DNA of 64,000 nt, taken from NCBI GenBank assembly GCA_028023455.1, contig JAQFVV010006504.1, positions 124,001-188,000 of the forward strand, read 5' to 3'. Positions 23,261 through 37,606 of the stretch are shown piece after piece. The translations under genes were made by a program, and so were the position numbers. Below the pieces are notes generated by a model. That model saw nothing but the letters and a program-made list of their open reading frames with translations, did no database searches and was not told the origin of the DNA. Position 1 is the first letter of the stretch. Each line of letters opens with the position of its first letter. This DNA comes from Epiperipatus broadwayi (taxonomy: Eukaryota > Onychophora > Udeonychophora > Euonychophora > Peripatidae).

Positions 23261-26200
23261 ATGTTAACTTAAAACTGATATTCAAAATCAAGACAAATAT
23301 ATTTTGTAAAACATTCTAATTAATTCAGAGTTAATTAGTTTGCTGAGTATAATAAACATGTTTATAAAAATAACAAAAATGAAGGCCATTAATAACTTAA
23401 GATGATAGGATTGGTTTTCTTAGTATGAATTGAAAGTTAAAATAGGTCTGAAAAAGACAGTAGTTTTTACTCTTGAAATATAAAAGACAACAGTAGTAGA
23501 TTGGTTCTGGGAAGAGAAAAGAAAATGCTAAAAGGAAAAAAAAATGGTGATAGTGCATGAAACACTATATACAACTAAAGAATAAACTGATGCAGCAACT
23601 GTTTTAACTTTATCTTTAATAGAAAAAAAAATTCTGATTAAAATACTTTTCCTTCAGATTCATATGGAGAATAGCTTCACATTTCTGTTTAAAGTTGTAT
23701 TGACAAAAAATATTTTTCAATACTATGATGATATTTTTTACCGGAAGAATATTTATTATGTGTGACTAAACCCAAAATGTATCACTTGAAGATCTGGAAC
23801 TAATTAATTTTATTCAGATGTAAACACTGATCACATACCAAATACAAGTTTACCTGCTTAAATGAAAAATCATGCTGTAAGGCAAAAAGAGGACATTTAT
23901 ATAAGATTTAATATGTTATTGCATACAGTGAAACTAATTTCCATTGTCTACACTTTGATGCCCAAGAAGGTTAATTAAAATAAAGACTTTATCAAAGATG
24001 TATTAAAATTTTGAAATATGAATGTAGAACAGAAGCTTATGATTCAATGAAAAAAACCTGGTTAAAATCTTTTATTATGTAGATAAGATTTTTTTTATAT
24101 TTGAATATGAGGTCTTAAAATTAATATTAGTATGGATCTCTATTTATTCATAATTATAATTTAAATTAAATATTTGATAATTTCAATATTTTGTATTTTA
24201 TATATTTTTTTAAATTTTTAGAAAATATATTTTATTAATAACAAATTATATTTAAATATTAATATATAATTAAGAAAAAAAAATTGCATGACAAATGATA
24301 CATAGCTTATAAAAATATAGTCATTATAAATAGTGGTTGAGGGCAAATGAAGATGATTCTGTTTTTAAATGAATGGATACTTTCTATACTATATATCATT
24401 CCAAAGTAATGTACAACTAATAAAAATATTGTTCTGCCAAATTTTGCTCGTAGTACTAGGTTAGTATTTTAGAGTATATAAATATATACTATAGCACTCT
24501 TTATTTATTTTTTTAAGAATATACTTTTTTGTTGTCAAAAAATACAGAGTAGTGAGCAAGATACATCGTTCTGAGAGTATGAATAATTTCTATGAAATCA
24601 TAAGAATTAAAAATTTTAATATTTTTTTTAAGGAATTGTTTAAGATAAATTGTTTCCTTGTAAAAGATCAAGTGCTGTAAGAATGATTATGGAAAGCTTT
24701 GAAAATTGTGTATCATATCTTTTGGATCACTATTATACAAGACATGTGGAATCTAGACTTAATTTAAAATGGTTAATGAAGAAGTCTTTGACAGAAATTG
24801 TTCCAAGTAACATGCATATTTTGGAATCTGATTAAAGTCTTGGCAATTGAGAGGGTTGAAATAACATTTATTGTTTGCTAATATGTAAATAACAATTTAT
24901 TTATTTTATTTGTTTTATAATATGTGTAAATAAATTATTTTATTATAAAATTTAATTATTTTGTTGTTTGGACATATTCCAAGGTACATTGAGATGATGA
25001 TAGTCATCCAAAAGTATTCTTTCCATAAAAAAGTGTCACCTAAAACTAATTTAAATTGGACCTAAAAGAGTTTTAAAAATACTTGGAAGTGATACTGTCA
25101 TTTCAATCACCATAGTATTTTATTATACAGAGGTTTGATGCTGCAAGTATTGTGTATAGATTTCATTATTACAATATATACATTAATGAATTGTTTGCCT
25201 AATTCTTCTAAATCTTTTGCTGATATTGATTTAAGGCATCAATGTGGAAAAATTGTATTTCTATGAAAATGTTCAATTTATAGTCTTTATGTGAAGAATT
25301 CCAATTAGTGGATTATAATTAGTTTGTGATATAAATGACCTACCATATAGGTAGTTATACCTTTTTTGTACCAACGATTAGAGTTAGAGTTTTGTATCTA
25401 TCTGTACACACACACAATTTTTCTCAGATTTGGATAAACACTTTTAAACAGATACAATGAGAAATTTGTCTCATCATTATTTTTTCTGAGAAAGTGATAG
25501 AACGCTGAACCAAATGCCATAAGTGATCCATTACACATGAGTATTAGTAATTTCTCCAAATCAAATTGAGCCAACATTATTGAATCTGATATCAAGTTGT
25601 TTTTCTAAAAAGCTCTGTTTTGATTAATTTTCACCCCCTCAAATCACTTTCTAGGTCAATAGTCTGTCTAGTGGTAGCAGCTTCTGTTAGTAATGACAAT
25701 CTAAAAATTATTCAACTCTCTTTCTTTATAAGAGACTTTTCTTTTTTAAATGCTTTAACTTTTTGTTTTTGTTGAATTAATGTTTTTTGCATTGAGTTTA
25801 TATATTTTTAAAAATCAAGCTTTTAAACCTCAAATATATATTTAATTAGGCTTATATTAATGGCTAATGTTATACTGTGGTCTTATCCAAAAACAGAAAA
25901 TCATCAAATATAGTAGTACATGAGGTACTCCCAGCAACAAATTAACTGACTACTCCCTGAAATATTTTTGGGATGATATATATCCTAAAGGTTAGACATT
26001 TTGCCTTAAGTAAACCTTTATTGGTAATAATTGATAGTTCTTATAGACTGGTCATCAATTGCTGCAGGTAAGCATGTCTTTAATCATTTTTTTAGATATC
26101 ATTTTCTGAACAGTATGGAGAAGATATATAGGACTCATTGTATATTATATTTATTGATTAATATTGCTTTGTTATTCATGCACTGAAAATTTCTGCAGAT

Positions 26201-29200
26201 TCTTATATCACCAATATTTTTTCTTATAATACAATTGATATGGTCAACTCTGATGACATTATTGGCTCAATAACAATTGTCCAGCTCAGTTGGAAGTTAT
26301 CTCAAAGAAAATAACAAAGATTTGTGATAGTAATGTACTGGGTTTATATTTTTATTTTAATTGCATGTGGACTGACTGTCTAAATACAAAACCTATTTAT
26401 CAACATATTTGGAAAGTTTTTTAACCTGGTTAAACTATATAACATAATTGATTGAACTAGACATATCTCAAAAACTGTTACTTTTACCAACATGAAAATC
26501 AAGATACAAATATAATAATTAGATATTATAATATTTTTGTTACTCAGTAATAATATTTGATTGCCTTGGTAATCTCTAATTATTTTACTGTTACTACACA
26601 GTAAATGATTTAGTTACAATTGATGGTTATTTTCTTTTAATAAGGGCAGATCAATAATGATTTTGATTCAAATAGTTACTGCAGGTCTCATATCCAGCTT
26701 CATTAATATGCATGTATCAATAATAGTGAGTCAGGATTTTAGGGTTAAGTTAGTGTCTTTCAAACTTTTCACATTGCTGTATTAATAAGATTTACCATTT
26801 ACTTTTTTTTATGATGGACTCATCTATTTTTTCTAGCATGATTGCCATTTTTTAAATAAGTAAGCAGCTTTAATACACCTCAAAACATTTAAAATATTTT
26901 TAAAAAAATATTTCTATAAGGACATTCTACTTGTACCTACTGCTGCTTATGGCATTTATAGAAAACGTTTCAGACAATACTTGACAATGCTTTATTTTGG
27001 TAATCTTCAATAATAATTTTATTTAAGGTCTCTTTTATCTCTATCAAATTACTGACATATCTTTAATACTGGGACAGCATTCTTAGGAAACCATTGAAAC
27101 AAAAATGGTGCTTTCATTAACAATTTGATTCTAAAGTAGTAACATTGTATTTAACAGATAAAGCAGTCCTTCAGTGTTTTATTTAAAAAATATTTGAAGT
27201 TTCTCTTCATTCAGCATTAGCTTTCTCAGCACTATAAAAAATGTCTAATATTTTATAACTTCCCCTGAAATTCAAACATTGGAATTTGGCAGTCTTAATA
27301 TAGTTAGATGTTCACAATGGAAATAAATCTTTAGAGGAAAGACTGTTTTCTCAAATCTTGCTAATACTGAAGCATAGAAACTATTATTTTTCAAAGTTTC
27401 TTGGTAATATTTTAGCTATTGTCAATTCTTTAGCATTTGTGACAAACATTTAATTGTCCATTGTGTTTAATATGTTTTGGATCTATTTTCATCAATACTA
27501 TATTTACAAAACTTATTGTCTACTACACTTGATAGAATTGCAAATGCATAGTTGTTGACCATTATACCTAACAACCTGAAAGAATGTTGTGACTTTTAAT
27601 GAAATCCAACATTTTCATCAATGTTGATTTATCTCATGAAAATTACTATAGTAGTTGTCATTCTTTTTGAGCATGTCTGACTGTGTTCTGTTAGAGGAAG
27701 TTCATATTATGAATAGCTATTGTGTATGTGACACAGTAATTGTCTGATCTTCTCTCAAATGTTTTATAGTCACATTCCTCATTGAACAATTGGATTTACT
27801 GACATAGATATTTGTATACATTATTGTTGTTTCATTAGTAAATTATTTTGCACACTGAATTTAGATAACTCTGTTAACTTGAAAAAATACTTTATTGAAG
27901 AATGGGTAAATTTAAGACTAGTTCACAAAAGATAGCCTTTTTTTTATTCGTGGTTCATTATATGAAATATTTTGTGCGCTTAAGTAACTTGTGTATAATA
28001 CATAATTAGTTCGCTAATTTCATATGAAAAAAAAGTTATCTTTGTTTTTTGTAACTTTTGAATATTTCTTATATATATATATGTATATTTATACATACAC
28101 TTAGGTAAAAAAATATATCATCAATATAAATATATATTTCTACAAAAATTGCTCCTATTTTTTTTGCAGTATAAGTTTAGTTTTTATTTTTATAAACTAT
28201 TCAAAAACGTTAATGTTTTTTTTTTTTTTTTGTTACTAAAAAAAAAAAAAAGCAAACGTAAACAAACTTAACTTTGAAAATTCTTTTTTTTTTTTATTTT
28301 GATTTAAAATTTTAAAAAAATAAACAAATATTAACAACCACGAAGAAAAAAATCCCTAGTTTTTAGAGCGAGGTTTTGCAAAAAAAAAAAAATTCTTTAA
28401 TATGTTCTACTTTGCATGACATGCTATCGGTTGAGTGTTTAATCGAGCAGTTAAGTTTTCCGAAATAATTAAAATGTCAACAAAGTCATTTGCGAAAATG
28501 TTTTAAGTTAAATAGGTATTTATTTTACATTAAAAACATTTGTTTGATTAATTTTGAGGACCATATGGGAAATTGCGCAATGTAGGTCTTTTTAAATTTC
28601 CATTACAAACTGCAAAAGTAAACCATTATTTGTCTTCACATTGGTTGTGATTCTTATATTCACAACAATATATAAAAACAATTATTGTTACACATATTAA
28701 GATGAAATTATTTTATGAACTTTATGAAATAATATTTAGCACTGTCTGCTCACCCTATCCATGTCTAGATCAAATAAAACATTTTTAAAAATCCTTTCAA
28801 ACTTAATATAAATAGAAAGCAGTTCAACCACTCTAGCTATCTATTCAAATTATTGATCAATAAATAGATATTTAGCTATCTAGTCTAGTTAATGAATGGC
28901 TTGGTGGGTAATTCTTTCTCCATCATTGTATTTGATTAGTGACTTTTGCAAAAGTCTATATTGTACAATGGATTGATATGAATTTTGTCCTTCAGCTGTG
29001 ATGTTCTAGGTTTTAAATATCAAAATGGATATCATTTTTAAGGGATAATTTACATAAACAACACTAATACTAAAGTTAAAATGAATGATAAATATTGTGG
29101 GTAAGAACGTTTACAGTAACATTAATGATTTATCAATTTCAAGAATTCAACATTTTCTACAAAGAAAGGTTCATTATAAATTTTAATATTAGTAAGCTAA

Positions 29201-29780
29201 GTTTTAACAATATATTAAGATTTTAACTAATTGATCTCTCATTAATTATTGTGATTTTATTTATTGATCATATTTTTAATAAATTTGTTTAATGATTGAT
29301 TGTTAGTCATATATGTATATTTTTTTCCAAAACCATTACAATACCAAATTTTTAATTCATTTATTTAAAAATATATAATAAAAATTACTCATAATAATAC
29401 CAGATTGTAACAAATTAGCAATAAATTGAATTGTTAATGAAGAGCATAAAAACGCAATAACTATCATACTTTATTTTCATTTTCATTCTATATATTATCA
29501 AATGAAAAATATTTATCAACCTTTAGAATATGTTTCCAAACACTAACTATTCTCATCAATGACCATTGATGTGATGACACACAGACACATGTCTAATATT
29601 AAAATATTACTAATACAGCCGATTTAATATAAAGTTAATGTTATCATTTGATAAGTTTTAATTAGTAACTATCAAGAAATAATACATAGATTAAATCTTC
29701 TATTTATCATTAACTATATTTTATATTTTTATTCTATGATTTAGCACATGATTATATAGAGTGGTAATAAAAATGTGATA
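23261..29780. other. AT-rich DNA, no recognised gene
   Basis: No frame longer than about 65 codons and no family motif. The stretch 25900-27900 is of higher sequence complexity than its surroundings and could be an ancient coding relic. I tried reading the minus strand of this stretch and found no identifiable domain. Confidence 0.5.
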
Positions 29781-29839
29781 GATGTGCATTGAAGATGTAA
29801 AATTACATATTCGGACAGTGTTAATAAATTATTTAATAT

Positions 29840-29840
<1 letters not shown>

Positions 29841-29936
<96 letters not shown>

Positions 29937-30140
29937 TTTTTTATTTTTTTTTTATTTTTTTTTTTATTTTTTTAAATTAAAAATAGAATAATTTATTTCT
30001 GCTATTCCACTGAGCTAGACAGGGCGAACACCGGATGCAAAATTTAAAAAAAAAAAAAAAAAATTTTTTTTTGACTGACGTATGCCTAGATGGCGCCCCG
30101 TAGTGCAGACTACGTTAAGTCCCTTTCTCCGGATTGTTAC
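29841..30140 (-). mobile_element. Retroposed SINE-like piece with long poly(A) tail
   Basis: On the minus strand a GC-richer head (30140 to about 30000) ends in an A-rich tail. The tail includes an uninterrupted run of 94 A (29841-29934 on this strand as T) and further A-blocks broken by single T. Near the tail the minus strand reads GTCTAGCTCAGTGGAATAGC, close to a Pol III box A. There is no clear box B after it, so it may be a truncated tRNA-derived SINE or another retrocopy. An A-run and T-run pair at 30043-30070 splits the head. Confidence 0.4.
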
Positions 30141-30457
30141 AATATGTTGTTTTCATACATATATAAAACATCACAAATTTATGTAAAACATAAAAACAAG
30201 ATCAAAACTGTACAATCATTGTTTTTATTTTTAAAAATGTATGATATAAATATTTGGTATAATAGAAAAAGTTGGCAATATGTGATGTGAGTAGATGATG
30301 AATAATGGATAAATTAATTTGTATTGATTTAAAATTGTTTTTATGTTTTTGTTCAAATTCTAAAATTGTAAATTACCATTGCTTTTTCATAAGAATATAA
30401 ATATTTTTATTCGTATGATGATTTTCTCTCTTTATTTTTTTCTTTTTCCATATATAT
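30141..30457. other. AT-rich spacer
   Basis: Nothing recognised. It ends in CCATATATAT, the flank of the LTR copy that starts at 30458. Confidence 0.6.
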
Positions 30458-33400
30458 TGTGCCCTTTTCTATAGGTTGGTAATAGTTCATAACAGTCAAT
30501 TACTAAAAATTTTAAATTTAGAATATGTTCTTTTAATACATTAATTATATTAAGTCAATTATATCTTTAAAGTGCAATTTGAAGCTAAAGAGAATACGTA
30601 GTATATAAAATCATTTAAAAAATAGTTATGTAAAGCTTAAAATATTGTTTCATATGGTTGTAAAAGCTGGCCATATTAAATAACACAGCTATAAATAATT
30701 AAAAGTATATTTAAAAATTCGATTTTAATAGTTTAAAACTTATAGTTAATAAATGCTATGTTTAAATTTATAATCATATTTAATAGTCAAAATTAATATA
30801 GTATATTTTAAAAATAAACTTTATGATGGTGAGAATTGTATTTAATTCTATATTTTCTAAATTGTTCTTCCAAATTTTTTATAATTATTTTATATAATAT
30901 AATAAGTGTATCAATTTTATTAGTCTAGGCAGAGAAATAGATTGAAAATCGTCTGTCAAAGTTATTGATCATGTGACTTGTATATTACATACGTTCACAC
31001 ACATGCTTGTTTGAAATAATAACAAAGTTTAAAATATTTTAAAAGTTATATTATAGAATTGGATGGAATTATTGCCTATCATAAAAGTAAATAGTATTAA
31101 ACATTAAGTTAACTATCGTATAACATGCTTAAATGATGTAATAAAGATGAATACATTCATAATATAAAAATTAAATATTTTATTTAAATAAAAATAGATA
31201 AATTGAATATTAAGAAATGGAATAAGTTATTAAATGTTATTTTAAAAGTTATTTTAAATGTTTAAATAGTTTTAATAAAATAATAATTTATTCAAAAGTA
31301 ATATTTTAAATAATATTTTAAGTTCATTACGTCATAATTTCTAATTTTGAAATTTAATTCTACTATAAACTAAAAATATGTAAATTTGTTCTCAAGCTAA
31401 AGTAAGAATTAACCAATAGGAATAGGTATTCTTACAGACTATAAATATCGTAGTAACTAAGTTATCAGGGGAGATTAATAATGTATTGAAACTAGAGAAA
31501 GGTAAATTATAACTATCAAAGAGATAGTATTTATTTTTAAATTTTTATTTTAGTCAATTTTTTTTTTTAGTACTTTCTTATCGTTTATTTTGCAAAAACT
31601 AATTGATAATTTTTAAAAGTATTTTTTGCAAAAGAGAGTTTTAAAATATAATAATTTAGAAACTTCGTGGAAATGATTTTCTAATTTTTTAAAGTACTTA
31701 CCAGTCGTATTTTATCTAAAAGTTTAACCTAAACTTCGCAATAAAAATGGATATACTACGAAATAAAATGGATATAAGTTGTAATGCTGAAAAAATATTT
31801 GAAATATTTATTGATACAGCTTTATTAATATTTCACCGAAGAACTGTTTTGGTACATAAAAAAAACCACAGCTCGGACATTATACGGAGTCTAAAAAATG
31901 TATTGAAACGCATTATTATTTATAAGCCTATCCAAGATTTATTTTTTAAATAATAATAAGACAATTATATTTCATGAATCATTTTATATAATATTATATT
32001 CAAAGGAGTAAAATGTTATATCCTTTCTGAAGGTAACATTTTTTTTTTTTAAAAGTGATTATATCATATATAATACCAAACGAAAGTTTAAATGTATCAA
32101 GAAGGAAACATATATAAAAAAGTGAACACATAGTTGAATAAAAGATGGATCCATGGAAATACAAATAGTACTTAAAAGTTTATCGAATATTTTTAAAGTT
32201 AAATTAGATGGATTGATGCATCGGATACGCAGAGAATATTGGTAGAGAAGATTAAGAAGCTTCACGGGATTAATTAATATTATGATTTAATAATTATCAT
32301 CCTAAATACTAAAACCAAGGATTATTTTCTATAAATTTTACTAAATGGATTAATAATTATTTTTATTTTAAACTTTAACGCGCTTGGAGGAGAACATTTT
32401 TAAAAACTCTAGAGAAAATAATAAACATTTTGGACTTATCAGGAACTATCGTCAAGAAAATATGTAATTATAGTTTTGATTCCTTTTATTTTGTTAACCT
32501 AGTTTAAATCTAAATTTTTATATAAGATTAGGAAAAACATAAAAACATTAATTTATTAATATTAAAATTTTATAATATAACAATCTAATAATTTAGCTAA
32601 AAATATTTTAATATAAAGTGTATGGGTGTGAATTTTTTTTTATATCTGCAATGCTCAAGTGGATAAAGAAAAGCCTACTGAACACGATGACTAGATAAAG
32701 GTTATTGGTAATAATAATAACTATTGATAATTTATAATGTATATTTTTTTTGTTTTCTTTAGATCATCCATAAATTGGAAGAATGAAGTGTAAAAGTTTT
32801 TTTTACTTATATGTACCGCATTTCATACAACATTTTAAAAAACATTATGAGATAGGATTGATTTGAAAATATGCATACGACAATTTTTTTTTATTAGTGA
32901 TATAATCCAACATAACAAATAATTATGTGATTCTTTTAAAATTTTCATGTTATGGGATATTCAAATATTGTCTAAGTAGATTGTATATGATTAGACATAT
33001 AGAATAATGAAGTAAGCAGACTTTTCTTGTGGAACAGCTAGATTGTTTAACTATTAATGAATTTTATTTATTGTTTTGTAAATGCAGATAGTTATTTATC
33101 GATGTAAGATGTGGAAAATCTTGAGAAATAATGTTGAGATAGTGGCTTGGAAGTACTTAGTGAACAGGAAACCAAGATGATGTTTTAAGAAATAGGATGT
33201 TATAAGGAATGGAAATAATATTTAGTCTTTATGTGAATATCAGCATAGTTAACAAAGCCCTATGACTGATACACATTTTATTTGGACAGTGTTTATATTT
33301 CTTTAAATATTTGATGTTCTAATAAAGCTGAAGAAATAGCTTTAACATCGTCCCTGTACTAGAGGATATTAGGCAGGTAAATGTCATACCTCTTCGCACT

Positions 33401-35319
33401 GTGCCATGATTTTGAGATATGTTAAGAGTAATACTCTAGCTTTCTTCCTTAATCCTATGCATCTGTTTTCGCTATCTTTATTTCATGTAACTGCATCGTT
33501 CAGTAAGATATGTTTAAGAGAAATGATAAATAATTTAGAACTTAGGTTATGCTATCATTTTGTATAAGATTGGTTTATTTGCTTAGAAGGAATAGGACGT
33601 TATAACTTAAAATTGAAGATCCAAAGTATCCTAAGGAAAGAAAAGAATCATAGAATATATTTTGAATTTTATTTCGGAAATGAAATATAAACTTTTTTAA
33701 AATAAAGTATCTAAACAAAGATATTTTCTTTAAAGTGATAATAATTTTAAATGCTTTAGTATTATTTTTTTTAAGAGAAAAATAAGTATTGCATATTTTT
33801 AAAATACAATAGTACAAAGTAAATTATGTAAACAATATGCATAGTATATTTTTTGTTTATTGATTAACAGAAATATATTGATGATTACACTTATATCATA
33901 CTAAAGTAAGGCTTAAAGAAGAATATATTATGATTAGTAAACATTGTGTGATAAATACTAAAATCTAGTACTGAATTTTGGATAATATTTTGTGTAACAT
34001 CTTTGACTTTGCAAGATGAAATTTTTTTTTAATATTTTGAGAAATCCATACTCATTATAAAATTTTGTTTTCTATAGAATGTTTTTCTAAGTATGAATTT
34101 TTTAAAATAAGATAGTTTAATAATATTAAGGATAAAATGCTGTTGCTAATAAAGTAGATAAATATATTTGTAATAAGTTAACCATAATGAGAAACCAAAT
34201 AGTAACATTTTTTTTTAAAATTTTGTCCTAAATCTAAATAAAGATATAATTGAAATATAAATTATTTTTTTTATAACCCGGTAGATCAAACTGTAAAGTA
34301 AAAAAGTTAAGGATATCCACTGTAAATAGTGTAAATAAATTGTTTATTTATTTGTTGTTAGTAATAAACTTTGTTAAATTTTGTTATTTCAAAAATTTTG
34401 TGTCCGAGTTATTTATTTCTCCACATCGCTGCATGAAATCACGATATATGCATAATAATTGAAACAAATATATAATTTTGCACAAAAAGATAAATAGAGA
34501 ATTATTTTAAGAATTTTAAATATTTTATTGGTATTCATTATAATTAAATAATCATAATCTTACATTATTTTATTGGTCATAAATCAGTTATCACAATATT
34601 ATATTAAATTATATGCTATCAGTTGCCACACATATTTTGTTTATCAGATTATCAAATGCTACCACGTATTTATTTATTATATTCATGAAGATAAAAGATT
34701 ATATAAAATTATTTTATTATTTTATTATGGTAATAAAAATATAATGAAAAGAAAAGATATCCAGTAGTAATTAAACAATGAAGAATATTATTATTATTAT
34801 TTATTATTATTAGTTTAAGTGTAGTAGATTATGACATAAAATCCCTTCTCATATTTTACTACCGTATTTTTAAATTAACTTAGAATAAACTTTATGAACC
34901 TGAGATTATTTTATTTGAGCTAGATTATTATTAAATAGAAGATTAAGATTTAATTATTAGTTTAATCTTAGTGAGTAGAAGTTATTAAAGTCGTAAGAAT
35001 ACTATGAGTTTGTTATTTGAAATAGTAATAAAGGGGGGATAGTGTTCTTATGCCATTGAGGTAGTATCCTGTGGGATATTGGCTCAATGTAATCTATCTT
35101 GTCACCTGTATTTTCACTTCAAGTCTCATGAAAATATTAAATATTTATTTAATTTATTTTTATAAACTGAACCTTATTCGTATTTTAAATTTGAGCTAGT
35201 GAAATATTTTAATTTTAATGCTGAATATTTTAGTTATTAATTATTAACTGAGCTAGAACCCATTTTATTTTATATCATATATTATCTGGAAGTGAGGATG
35301 CATGAGATTAAAGGTTAGA
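30458..35319 (+). repeat. Older LTR copy of the same giant-LTR family, opposite orientation
   Basis: Starts TGTGCCCTTTTCTATAGG and ends AAGGTTAGA, the same termini as the LTRs of the complete element but on the plus strand. Homology to the reverse complement of 4167-8773 can be followed at many places. Examples are GTAAAAGCTGGCCATA near 30660, the pathway from TCACATGATCAATA to ATAACAAAG near 30970, and the near-end stretch with TGCCATTGAGGTAGTATCC at 35050. It is clearly more diverged and about 4.86 kb long through indels. No internal coding region follows, so it is a solo or truncated LTR. It also starts in an AT tract. Confidence 0.85.
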
Positions 35320-35380
35320 TTATGGCCCCCAACGTGGTTGGCATGATGTGTAGTGGAGCTACACATAGACAAGGTTAGAA
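35320..35380 (+). repeat. PBS and leader scrap after the older LTR
   Basis: After GGTTAGA the sequence continues TTATGGCCCCCAACGTGG, then GCATGATGTGTAGTGGAGC. These match the PBS and first leader unit of the complete element (minus strand of 15190-15252). Homology stops at a second GGTTAGAA followed by (AT)n. So this is more than a solo LTR: either a copy truncated just inside the leader, or the LTR has an alternative longer end. Confidence 0.65.
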
Positions 35381-35470
35381 TATATATATATATATATATT
35401 CCTGAATAGCAACCTTACACATAGACAAGGTTAGAATATATATATATATAGGTTTTCCTGAATAGCAACT
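35361..35470 (+). repeat. 56-base tandem duplication at the broken element end
   Basis: The unit beginning ACACATAGACAAGGTTAGAA, passing through (AT)n and ending CCTGAATAGCAAC, occurs at 35361 and again at 35417. It joins element leader to (AT)n and flank, so the duplication arose after or during the rearrangement that broke the element. Confidence 0.7.
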
Positions 35471-36790
35471 TCAAATGATCCTCCAAAAGATCTTGCAACT
35501 TTTTGTATAAAACAAGCAATTATAATACTTTCTTATAGCAAAATATTTAATTTACTAGCCCAAATTTTAGAAAAAACATAATGAAAATTAAAAATCAAAT
35601 AATTAATGATTAAACATTTTTACTAATATGTTTAATCTGTGTGTAAATGTGGCATGTAATACATGCATTTCAGTTGTGATAATTTAAAAAAAAAAAAAAA
35701 ATTATCACTTTCAATTTACTCAGTCAAAGTCAATATTTTATAAAATCATAATTTGGTATATTAAAATATGGCCGTGTACGAAAAAATAAATTAAAATAAT
35801 GTACATTTTTTTAAATTTATGTTGCACTTTATGTTCTGTTACTAGTATTTTTATAATCATCTAACTAAAAAAACAGATTTTTTTCAATGCTGCTAAAAAA
35901 AAAAAAAATACCTTTTTAAAAATCAATAGTTCGCCGTTTATTTATGTTTTATGAAAGTACAATCTGAATTAAATAGAAATTACATCAAATTGTGTAAATT
36001 ACAGTTGATTACTATAGATTTAATAGTGTGATTACACAATAAAACAAATCTTATACAGTATTTTTTAGGGAAGGAAAGTAAATAAAATTCACTATTTTAC
36101 CTTACAACTATGACATTACCTTGTGATGTCAATATTTTTGATATCAATAGTATTTCCAATGTGGGTGCCACTTAAAACAAATGGTGGTCATTTGAAAAAT
36201 AGACATTTCTTTTTTGATGGTATTTGATTATTAATCAGAGTAATGAGTATAAATTGACAACAATTATTATGGAAACCATCATATAAAGGCTCGCCAGATG
36301 CAAAAGGTTGAGTGTGTATGTATATTTATTTTGCAAAGAATTCAAGTCAGATATCACATGATTTAATTACTTGAAAATGTTTACAAATGTAAAGCAGATG
36401 CTTACTTACACTTAAAAATATTTGTATCTCCTTGAGATAAAAATATATATTGTATGCAAAAGTTAAAATTATTAAACACTTTAATATATATTTTTAAAAA
36501 AAATTGTTAGCAAGATTATAGTAATTTTTTGTAGTCTTGTATAAAATATAAATGTAAGAATTTTTTGTTTATAAATGAAAAGTGAGATTAATTAAATACA
36601 TTTAGCATAAAAAAACCACACAAACCTTTCCAACATTTCTTTCCATAAAAAAATAATGTCAAATAATAATCACCATCTGAGATTACCAACCTTCCAATTT
36701 GCATGTATATATAATATTAAAATACAGCAATTTTTCCAAGTATACTTTACGTGCATTAGAGTCATAATTATGATTATTGAACAAACACAA
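35471..36790. other. AT-rich non-coding DNA
   Basis: No coding potential, RNA gene or repeat structure recognised; several A or T homopolymers of 10-15 bases. Confidence 0.55.
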
Positions 36791-36846
36791 ACAAAACTAA
36801 TAGAGATAAAAAATATTTATTAAATGCTTTTATTGTGGATGCACTA

Positions 36847-37112
36847 AAAAAATAATAATTGTTTCTTCAACAACAATTGTGGTTTTTAGATTTAACTTGA
36901 AATAAAAGCATGGTGAGTTGCATCCAAACATTATTTAAGTCAATGAGATTGATTTAATTAAATTTTACCTTCCCCATAAGCTTGTATTTCAAGATAAATC
37001 TAAACACCACAGGAATTGACACAATTTATTTCTACTATCTCTCCCACTTTATACTTTTATTTCAAGTTAAATCTAAAAACCATAATTGTGGTTGAAGAAA
37101 CAATTTTTTTCT
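36847..37112. repeat. Foldback (inverted) repeat, about 64-base arms
   Basis: The arms 36847-36910 and 37049-37112 are inverted copies of a segment with CAAGTTAAATCTAAAAACCA and TTGAAGAAACAA. A third, diverged direct copy of the outer half (TTTCAAGATAAATCTAAACAC) lies in the loop near 36985. It could be a small foldback or MITE, or another palindromic retroelement tail. Confidence 0.55.
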
Positions 37113-37511
37113 TTTAAGTATATGTTCAATAAAAAAATTTAATATAAGCATTTTTTTTATTTCTACCATTTATAAGTTTTTTAGTATTGGCACAGTGAAT
37201 AAAAATGTAAAACTATATTGTACTTTAATTTGACTGGATAATTATAATTGATATATATGTATATATCACTAAATATTAGAATGTAAGTTAATATATATAC
37301 CCCTTTTGTATAGATCATATTTAGAATGTGTACATAATAATATATGTGTCTACAAGTGACTAAAAATATGAAATATTCTTTTAAGTAAAAAGTGTTTAAC
37401 ATTTATACTTTGATTAAATTTTTATTTTATTTTTTAAACAAAACATATTTACCAAAACTATATTGTAAATGATATTCACTTAATACATATTATTTTACTT
37501 TAAATCAATTT

Positions 37512-37605
<94 letters not shown>

Positions 37606-37606
37606 A
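37512..37606. repeat. (AC)n(AT)n microsatellite
   Basis: About 95 bases of AC repeats passing into AT repeats. Open frames crossing it are artefacts of the repeat. Confidence 0.95.

Noticed and set aside
24650-24835. 61-codon open frame
   Set aside because: No ATG, no motif, AT-rich surroundings; length is within chance expectation.
29782-29991. Open frame of mostly phenylalanine
   Set aside because: Produced by the 94-base T run.
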